Shown here: positions 8,424 through 14,019 of the stretch, piece after piece | Layout of the letters: every line of letters begins with the position of its first letter | Numbering within the stretch: position 1 is the stretch's first letter | Assembly: GCA_003024985.2 (NCBI GenBank) | Contig: PXIH01S0010503.1 | DNA length: 14,019 nt | Origin: Euperipatoides rowelli | Taxonomy: Eukaryota > Onychophora > Udeonychophora > Euonychophora > Peripatopsidae | Reading direction: 5' to 3' (one strand) | Made by a program: the position numbers and the translations under genes | The notes under the pieces: model-generated | What the model was told of the DNA's origin: nothing | The model's database searches: none | What the model saw: the letters and a program-made list of their open reading frames with translations, nothing else

Positions 8424-8483
8424 ATGCTGCTAATTGGCAAGGATGTTGAAAAAAGGGAAAAAACCCATCAGGCCTTGGTTTGA
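8424..8483 (+). CDS. Upstream ORF overlapping the REV1 start
   Basis: An ATG at 8424 opens a 19-codon frame that ends at TGA 8481-8483, overlapping the REV1 ATG in a different frame. Its context has T at -3, which is weak, whereas the REV1 ATG has A at -3. Leaky scanning would therefore reach REV1 but with reduced output. The peptide itself looks meaningless. If the leader starts at 8418 this ATG is only six bases from the splice junction and would be in the mRNA. Confidence 0.3.
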   Translation: MLLIGKDVEKREKTHQALV

Positions 8484-11400
8484 AGATTGGGACATTTACA
8501 GTGCGGCCAAGAAACAGAAATTGGATGATCAATTCAGAAGGCAAATGTGTAATGAAATGGAACATTCTGATGTGACCTCAAAGATATTTGATGGTGTATC
8601 AATTTTTGTTAATGGATATACAGTGCCTTCACCAGATGAACTAAAGCGTTTGATGATGTTGCATGGTGGGAAATATCATTTGTATAAACGCAAAAGTACT
8701 ACACATATCATTGCTTCAAATTTGGCATTAAGTAAAATTAAAGCTCTAAGAAATGAGAAAGTTGTTAAACCAGACTGGATTGTTGATAGCATTAAAGTTG
8801 CTCGTTTACTGCCTTACCAACCATATTTGCTTTACCCGCAAACTAAGAATCAATCAAAACTGAATTTAGTTCCTATTTCTAAACCTAGTACTTATAATAA
8901 CTATAATTTAGATAACTGTTCAAGAATAAATGAAATTGCTTGTTTAAGTTTTGCTAATAAAAGTATAGAGGATGAATTAAGACAATTTCATATTTCAGAA
9001 AACTTAAGAAAAGAATGTCAAATTGATGGGTTAGGAGTGAATTATGAACAAATCTCTAGAACTAATTCAAAAATAAATGATGCAGATGGAAGGTTTAAAC
9101 ATAAAACACATTCAGTAGGCCTACATGAAATTGTTGAAGAAAATCCACAAAGCCCTAGCGTATCATCTTCAGAATCTAGTTGCTCTTCTTATTCAAAGAG
9201 TAAACAAAATGAAGATGAAATTAATCTTTGTGAAAAAATTACTCCCCCCATTAATGGGAATGAAGAATTTGCCGTTGCCCAAAAGCCAAATCCCCAAATT
9301 TGTTGTTCAGCTGCTGACAATCCTAGATTCTTGGATGAATTTTATTCTAATTCTCGATTGCATTATATTTCTACTTGGTTAACAGAATTTAGAAATTTTG
9401 TTCAAAATTTGCAAAGTATAAAAGATCTCACATTTCCACAGCGCAATAAATTGAAAGAAATTGTGACAAAGAAAGCGATAAATTCAGAAACAAATGAAAT
9501 TTTTGAAAATTGTGTAAAATTGAATAAAAGAGTTATTATGCATATTGATATGGATAGTTTTTTTGTTTCAGTTGGACTTCTTAGTAGACCTGACTTAGTA
9601 GGCAAACCTGTAGCTGTAACACATTCAAGAGGGCAAAAGAATAGGGTGGAAGAATCCATCAACAAAGATTACGGCTATAATAATTCTATGAATCAAGATT
9701 TAGAACATGTAGATATTTATAGAAAAGTAAATCAAAACAGTCCATTGAAGTCAAAATTCAATTCTATGGCTGCAATATCTTGTTGTAATTATGAAGCCCG
9801 AGCATTTGGAATTAACAATAGAATGTATTTAGGTGAGGCCAAAAAATTATGTCCTGAGCTGCAGACAATATCTTACGATTTTGAAAAATATAAAGAAATA
9901 GCTCAAATTTTATATGAAACTATTGCATGTTACACTGTCAATATTGAAGCTGTAAGTTGTGATGAATTGTTTGTAGATTGTACCGACATAATTGAAGAAA
10001 CGAGTATAACACCTCTAGACCTGGCCACATTTTTACGTAAAGAAATTAAAGAAAAAACTAAGTGCAATGCCTCTGCTGGCATAGCATCCAATATTCTTCT
10101 GGCAAGATTAGCAACTAGACTAGCTAAACCAAATGGTCAGTATTATGTAATTGATGATGTTAAGGATGACTTTATGAAAAATATTGCTATTGAAAATTTA
10201 CCTGGTGTAGGGATGTCTATAAAAAGTACTCTATCTGATTTGAATGTAAAATATTGTAGTGATCTACAGCAACTTTCTTTAGGATTTTTACAAAAAAAAT
10301 TTGGTTCAAACATTGGATTCAAACTTTTTAATCATTGCAGAGGCATTGATGACCGGCCTGTTAGAACGGAAAGAGAAAGGAAATCTGTATCAGCTGAAGT
10401 TAATTATGGAATTAGATTTACACAGAATGTAGAAGCTGTGACGTTTATATCTGAGTTAGCTGGAAATGTTAGTGGCAAACTGAAATCTTGTGGAATGAAA
10501 ACAAAATTAATAACATTGAAGCTAAAAGTTCGCAGTAGCAATGCTCCTGTAAAAACTACAAAATTCATGGGTCATGGAATTTGTGACAATGTTACGAAAT
10601 CACATATGTTACCTACAGCCACTGATGATGCAGATATCTTAGCTAAAGAATGTATTTTATTGCTGCAGCAGCTCCATGTCAACCCTTCCGATTTAAGAGG
10701 ATTAGGTATTCAACTCTCCCGTCTTGAAACATCTACAAAACCAAGAACATTAAATCATACTATGTTTGACTATTTAAAACAAAATAAAAAGACATCGGAA
10801 AGCTATCGGTGTAAAGAGAAATTAGAGACAGATGCTAACCACTCTCATTTAGAAAGACTAAAAAAGAAATCGCCAATAAGACTTAAGGAATCTGGTTCTT
10901 ATAGAAGAGATAATTCACTATTGTTAAATTTACAACATTCTAATCTTCTATCCTCTAAATCTGGAAGTGGCCATAGCTTTCCATATACCAATTCACAGGA
11001 AGATTTTAAAATTTCTACCAGAAATCAAAAAGATGAAAGTTATCCGGTCAACATTTCACAGGACGATTTTGAAATTTATACCAGAAATCAAAAAGTTGGA
11101 AACTTTCCAATCAACAATTCGCAAGACGATTTTAAAATTTCTACCAGAATACAAAAAGATGAAAGCTTTCCAGATAACAATTCACAGGAAGATTTTGAAA
11201 TTTCTACCAGAAATCAAAAAGATGAAAGCTTTCTAGATAACAATTCACTGGACAATTTTAAAATTTCTACCAGAATGCAAAAAGATGAAAAGAATCAAAT
11301 GAATAATAAAAAGTTATCAGTAAATAATAATATTGACAATCAGCAGCCAGGCTGCTCTTATTGGGAATCTCAGGATTTGATTCCAAATTCTTGTAATCCC

Positions 11401-12060
11401 CAAATAGAAAATACAAATATTGAAGCACTGCCATCATTATCAGAGCTTGACCCAACATGCCTACAAGCTTTGCCACAAGAATTACTAGATGAGTTAAAGG
11501 CAGCATATGGAAACCCTGAGGGATTCCCTAATCACTTGCATTTGTCTGCTCATTCCCCAAAGACACCAAAGAAAGGCATATCTGTTAAAAAAAGTACCAA
11601 AGTAGAAAAGAATGGAAAATGTCTGAATGGTAAGACAATTTTGCAAGAACCTATGAATCCCAAGCTACCAGAAAATAATATCCCTTTGAATACAAATAAG
11701 AAGAATAAAATCAATCCTGAAGAAAAGAAGGAAGATAAATTGGAGACAATAGAGGAACCCAATTTATGTGGAGCCGTAGAGTTGGATGATGTTAAAGCAA
11801 TGATATTAGAATGGCTTGTTACTTATCCAGTTCCGGAAGAAAAAGATTTGGATATGTTTGTGAGCTATCTGTCCGACTTAATTGGGGATTTGAATATTGA
11901 GAAACTTGATCTTGTGTTGAAATATTTGTACAGATTACTTAATAAGTATCAGTACAAAGAGTGGAGAGCTGCCTATCGATACATAATTGACAATGTACAA
12001 ATGATAATCAAAGCAATTTACGGAAGTCAGTTAAAACTTCCAGTTAATTTTGAACTTTGA
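8443..12060 (+). CDS. REV1: DNA repair protein REV1 (Y-family dCMP transferase, translesion synthesis scaffold)
   Basis: REV1 inserts dCMP opposite template G, abasic sites and adducts in the nucleus, and recruits the other translesion polymerases. The start is ATG 8443. The open frame runs nine bases further to a TTG, but the residues after this ATG match the conserved REV1 N-terminus. Domains: BRCT about 45-132 (G75-G76, W112); N-digit S-R-L-H at 304-307, where R305 would pair with dCTP; palm with D369 in HIDMDSFF and D507-E508 in SCDE; helix-hairpin-helix at P587-G590; DDRPVRTE and the PAD to about 762, including GHGICDN; five 21-residue repeats at 845-949; one ubiquitin-binding motif around L1010-P1011; complete C-terminal REV7/polymerase-binding domain 1109-1205. 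Length (1205) is near human (1251). All catalytic residues are present and the frame is uninterrupted, so it should be functional. The coding region lacks introns, unlike vertebrate REV1. No second gene is adjacent. Confidence 0.95.
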   Translation: MLKKGKKPIRPWFEDWDIYSAAKKQKLDDQFRRQMCNEMEHSDVTSKIFDGVSIFVNGYTVPSPDELKRLMMLHGGKYHLYKRKSTTHIIASNLALSKIKALRNEKVVKPDWIVDSIKVARLLPYQPYLLYPQTKNQSKLNLVPISKPSTYNNYNLDNCSRINEIACLSFANKSIEDELRQFHISENLRKECQIDGLGVNYEQISRTNSKINDADGRFKHKTHSVGLHEIVEENPQSPSVSSSESSCSSYSKSKQNEDEINLCEKITPPINGNEEFAVAQKPNPQICCSAADNPRFLDEFYSNSRLHYISTWLTEFRNFVQNLQSIKDLTFPQRNKLKEIVTKKAINSETNEIFENCVKLNKRVIMHIDMDSFFVSVGLLSRPDLVGKPVAVTHSRGQKNRVEESINKDYGYNNSMNQDLEHVDIYRKVNQNSPLKSKFNSMAAISCCNYEARAFGINNRMYLGEAKKLCPELQTISYDFEKYKEIAQILYETIACYTVNIEAVSCDELFVDCTDIIEETSITPLDLATFLRKEIKEKTKCNASAGIASNILLARLATRLAKPNGQYYVIDDVKDDFMKNIAIENLPGVGMSIKSTLSDLNVKYCSDLQQLSLGFLQKKFGSNIGFKLFNHCRGIDDRPVRTERERKSVSAEVNYGIRFTQNVEAVTFISELAGNVSGKLKSCGMKTKLITLKLKVRSSNAPVKTTKFMGHGICDNVTKSHMLPTATDDADILAKECILLLQQLHVNPSDLRGLGIQLSRLETSTKPRTLNHTMFDYLKQNKKTSESYRCKEKLETDANHSHLERLKKKSPIRLKESGSYRRDNSLLLNLQHSNLLSSKSGSGHSFPYTNSQEDFKISTRNQKDESYPVNISQDDFEIYTRNQKVGNFPINNSQDDFKISTRIQKDESFPDNNSQEDFEISTRNQKDESFLDNNSLDNFKISTRMQKDEKNQMNNKKLSVNNNIDNQQPGCSYWESQDLIPNSCNPQIENTNIEALPSLSELDPTCLQALPQELLDELKAAYGNPEGFPNHLHLSAHSPKTPKKGISVKKSTKVEKNGKCLNGKTILQEPMNPKLPENNIPLNTNKKNKINPEEKKEDKLETIEEPNLCGAVELDDVKAMILEWLVTYPVPEEKDLDMFVSYLSDLIGDLNIEKLDLVLKYLYRLLNKYQYKEWRAAYRYIIDNVQMIIKAIYGSQLKLPVNFEL
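9115..9124. repeat. GTAGGCCTAC palindrome inside REV1
   Basis: An exact copy of a 10-bp palindrome also found at 4016-4025 (dead retroelement) and 13479-13488 (intergenic). Here it supplies codons for V-G-L in the poorly conserved linker between BRCT and polymerase. A gain of GGCCTA at a TA would be six bases and would keep the frame. Confidence 0.7.
10975..11289 (+). repeat. Five in-frame 63-bp tandem repeats in REV1
   Basis: Units at 10975-11037, 11038-11100, 11101-11163, 11164-11226 and 11227-11289 each encode 21 residues with the pattern S-F-P-x-x-N-S-Q-(E/D)-D-F-(K/E)-I-S-T-R-x-Q-K-D-E. Four units keep an SQ followed by acidic residues (S851, S872, S893, S914); the fifth has SL. The units have diverged by point changes but no indels, which argues for selection on the protein or a fairly recent expansion. 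Confidence 0.95.
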
Positions 12061-12180
12061 TGGAGGAAAATTTTTAGTTCTGTTAAAATTGAAAATAATC
12101 ATGAAATAGTTCTGGGATGTTTTGTTTTTAAGAAAACAAATATGTTGTTTACCATTAGTCGATGAGTAGGCTATATTTAT

Positions 12181-12181
12181 N
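12181..12181. other. Ambiguous base (N)
   Basis: A single undetermined base lies in the presumed 3' UTR within TTATNTTTGG. It does not affect the coding sequence. Confidence 0.95.
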
Positions 12182-12355
12182 TTTGGAGAATTCAAATTTT
12201 ACATTGTAAGTAATACGACAATGAAAATGGAAAAATTTATTAATTCAAAATTAAAGTAAATTGCATTAACAATTTAAAATATTTCATCTGCTTTCAATTT
12301 AGAAGTACTATAAATTGAATTTTTTAATTTGCCTTATAGCAAAGTGTGTCCAATC

Positions 12356-12468
12356 AATTCAGTGTAGAAAGTTCATCATGTGCCATTTTCAGAATGGATA
12401 ATTCAGAGTTAGGTCAATTCAGCCACATAGCAATTCAGCTAAACTTATTTCGGGGAGGGTTAATTCAG
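12356..12468 (+). repeat. Cluster of five AATTCAG words
   Basis: AATTCAG occurs at 12356, 12400, 12416, 12432 and 12462, with two successive spacings of exactly 16 bases. The surrounding 16-mers are only loosely alike. It lies in the presumed REV1 3' UTR just before the polyadenylation hexamers. It may be a decayed tandem repeat or a repeated protein/RNA-binding site. Confidence 0.5.
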
Positions 12469-12566
12469 AGCAAATAAAATTATTCAATTAAGTGTAATAA
12501 ACAAAATGAATATTTAAAAACAGTTACCGTAATTAATTACTTAAAGGTCAAATGAAATGGATTTAT

Positions 12567-12587
12567 TTATTATTATTATTATTTATT
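12567..12587 (+). repeat. TTA/TTTA microsatellite
   Basis: A short run of TTA units flanked by TTTA units. An ordinary simple repeat in AT-rich sequence. Confidence 0.7.
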
Positions 12588-13608
12588 TTCAAAGACAATA
12601 CTAAAAAAATTAAAAATGCATAGGAAAAAAGTTATTTAAAGATAAAATTAAGAATATTCTTGTCCTACGTCTAAGATTACAAAAAAAAAGGTTTCAACTT
12701 TTTTTTTTGGATCAGGAGGCTACTGTATATCACATCATTTCTAGGTATAGCACTGTTCCTCTTGCAGTAAAGTTTGTTTAAAGACAAATATGACCATTAG
12801 CACAATGGATGAATTTGATGACGATTTCTGTACAAGTATTTAATAGTCCATATGATTTTGGCCTTTATCTGAAACTGATAGCGAATCGGTGTCATTTGAT
12901 ATTGACTCCGATATTTTATATTGGAAGAATGCAAACGGCATACATATACTGAATTCACTCTTGATAATATTTGAAAAAAGTAGTAAACGTAATAGATTAT
13001 AATAATGATTATTTTTGCTTCTTTATTATTTATATTATCATCAAGTGACCTGGTGAAGATTCGGCTGTTTATAAAAAAAAACGTAAACAAACCAGCTAAT
13101 CATGATAGATTACTAGGTTACCTAGGGACTTCTTTTAGATTTATGGCTAATTAACCAATCTGACTTCCTAATTTTTTATTTAAATATCTACCTTACATAT
13201 CGGTTTTCATATGGTTTTATAATGTATTAAAAATTAAAGTAATTTACTGTATTTTTTTTTAAACTACAGTATAACATTCATTAAATCAATCTAGAAATAC
13301 TAGCAAGCATAGTCCATTGTTTTTAAACATGCTGAGTTAACCCCGACTTTTAATGATTACTAAACATAACTCTAGCATATTTTATTTGCCGAAACAATTT
13401 TTCATTATTTAGCCAAAATAAAATACAAATTTCTGCTTAGAAATTATAATTTACAAAAAAAAAAAATATGCGCATACGGTAGGCCTACTGTAAATAAAAC
13501 TGTTTTTCTTAGAAATAAATGAAAAAAATAAGACTAGTCATAATTGCTTGGTTTGTTTGTTTTTTCCTAAAAACAAAATTAATATGTCAACTTACATAAG
13601 GAATGTCT

Positions 13609-13690
13609 AGCAGTTTTGTCTGATTGTTAGAGCACAGGCCTGCTAACTAAAACATATGCCTGATGAGTGTTCGTTTGACCCTCTGAAGAC
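13609..13690 (+). mobile_element. tRNA-like fragment, possible SINE head
   Basis: TGATTGTTAGAGCA at 13621-13634 resembles a degenerate Pol III A box and D arm. CTGCTAA about 15 bases later resembles a serine-type anticodon loop (GCT), and GTTCGTTTGACCC at 13669-13681 resembles a B box with extra bases. Acceptor and anticodon stems do not pair well, so it is not a working tRNA. A tRNA-derived SINE is the better reading. No tail or target duplication was identified. Confidence 0.35.
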
Positions 13691-13892
13691 TTAATGTATA
13701 AATTTATGAACGATATGAGTTTGTACATACACACCTATAGAAAGCCATTTGAATTAAAATTAATACAAATAGAGTCAATTTATTTAAAAAAAATTATAGG
13801 GGGTTTAAGGCCAAAAAGACATGTTGAAGTATAGCAACCGCTATTGTTTCAAAACAATTACGTTCTAAAATAGCTCCACCATGAGTATACTA

Positions 13893-14019
13893 TTGACGTT
13901 GTTTAAAGGGGGAGAGCTAATTAAAAATTGAATTGTAAATAACTTTTTTTTTCTTTCCCTTGGTGGAATTTTTTTTTTTTTAGAAATTATCCTATAATTA
14001 TCTTTAAAAATAAATAATA
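13893..14019 (+). repeat. Dispersed repeat, copy B (runs off the window)
   Basis: Same orientation and block order as 1281-1378. It differs mainly by an extra segment (CTTTCCCTTGGTGGAA) between two T tracts and a few bases after TTTTAG. It ends in AAAAATAAATAATA at the window edge, so its true end is unknown. Confidence 0.5.

Larger units (their letters stand above)
12061..12501 (+). terminator. REV1 3' UTR with candidate polyadenylation signals
   Basis: After the TGA at 12058-12060 comes AT-rich sequence with an ATTAAA at 12250-12255 and AATAAA hexamers at 12473-12478 and 12496-12501. The paired AATAAA sites are the best candidates for cleavage about 430-460 bases after the stop. No long encoded A tract follows them, so there is no sign of a retrocopied poly-A tail. 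Confidence 0.45.
12502..13892. other. AT-rich non-coding DNA downstream of REV1
   Basis: No gene is supported. The 97-codon minus-strand frame at 12797-13090 is low-complexity isoleucine/tyrosine-rich sequence. The stretch holds a TTA microsatellite, TACTGTA (12721-12727, 13245-13251), TACAGTA (13265-13271), a composite TAGGCCTACTGTA (13480-13492), and a tRNA-like fragment near 13620. Confidence 0.5.

Noticed and set aside
8434-8442. Three extra codons before the REV1 ATG, starting at TTG
   Set aside because: TTG is not a likely eukaryotic start, and the conserved REV1 N-terminus begins at the ATG at 8443.
10967-11236. 89-codon frame over the REV1 repeat array
   Set aside because: It is a shifted reading of the 63-bp tandem repeats. 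The REV1 frame is the one with flanking conserved domains.
11267-11762. Two minus-strand frames of 79 and 70 codons
   Set aside because: They are antisense shadows of the REV1 C-terminal region.
12797-12960. Short plus-strand acidic segment (M-D-E-F-D-D-D-F, later S-E-T-D-S-E) recalling piggyBac transposase N-termini
   Set aside because: It is stopped after 13 codons, then frame-shifted, with no catalytic domain or TTAA-bounded ends found.
1-14019. CRISPR arrays, bacterial operons or prokaryotic defence systems
   Set aside because: The window is eukaryotic; there are no regularly spaced repeat-spacer units and no clustered prokaryotic-type genes.

Overview
The window is AT-rich, intron-era eukaryotic DNA, almost certainly from an invertebrate animal. 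The evidence is one long open frame for the translesion polymerase scaffold REV1, which has a metazoan domain layout and strong vertebrate-like motifs, set in transposon-rich non-coding DNA with a dead Ty3/Gypsy-type LTR element. I cannot name the phylum with confidence. There is no operon structure and no Shine-Dalgarno site, and most short open frames are chance products of AT-rich sequence.

Layout. 1-880 is mostly featureless, with one small GC-richer spot at 380-443 that could be a promoter or first exon ending in a good splice donor. 881-1230 is a non-autonomous Tc1/mariner-like MITE bounded by TA-CAGT inverted ends and built from internal repeats. 1281-1378 is a dispersed repeat that recurs at the far end of the window (13893-14019). 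2890-5009 is a decayed LTR retrotransposon: two LTRs of 229 and 235 bp, a primer-site-like sequence, broken gag and aspartic protease frames and a polypurine tract, with reverse transcriptase, RNase H and integrase missing. 5128 onward begins like a hAT-type transposon end. 5200-8400 is long AT-rich non-coding DNA.

8443-12060 is the only intact protein gene, an uninterrupted 1205-residue REV1 with N-terminal BRCT, an R-L N-digit motif, Y-family palm/fingers/thumb/PAD, one ubiquitin-binding motif and a C-terminal polymerase-recruiting domain. Its coding sequence has no introns. A splice-acceptor-like sequence sits 25 bp before the ATG, so a 5' UTR intron is plausible. Two features stand out inside it: five in-frame 63-bp repeats that place ATM/ATR-type SQ sites at a regular 21-residue spacing where the first ubiquitin-binding motif would be expected, and an in-frame copy of a palindrome (GTAGGCCTAC) found throughout the window.

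The most unusual signal is genome-scale and not gene-like. Short words of the form TA-nnn-TA (TACAGTA, TACTGTA, TAGCCTA, TAGGCTA) and TAGGCCTA are far more frequent than composition predicts. The paired LTRs act as a control: each LTR carries one such word exactly where its partner has a single TA. That is the geometry expected of transposon excision footprints at TA targets.
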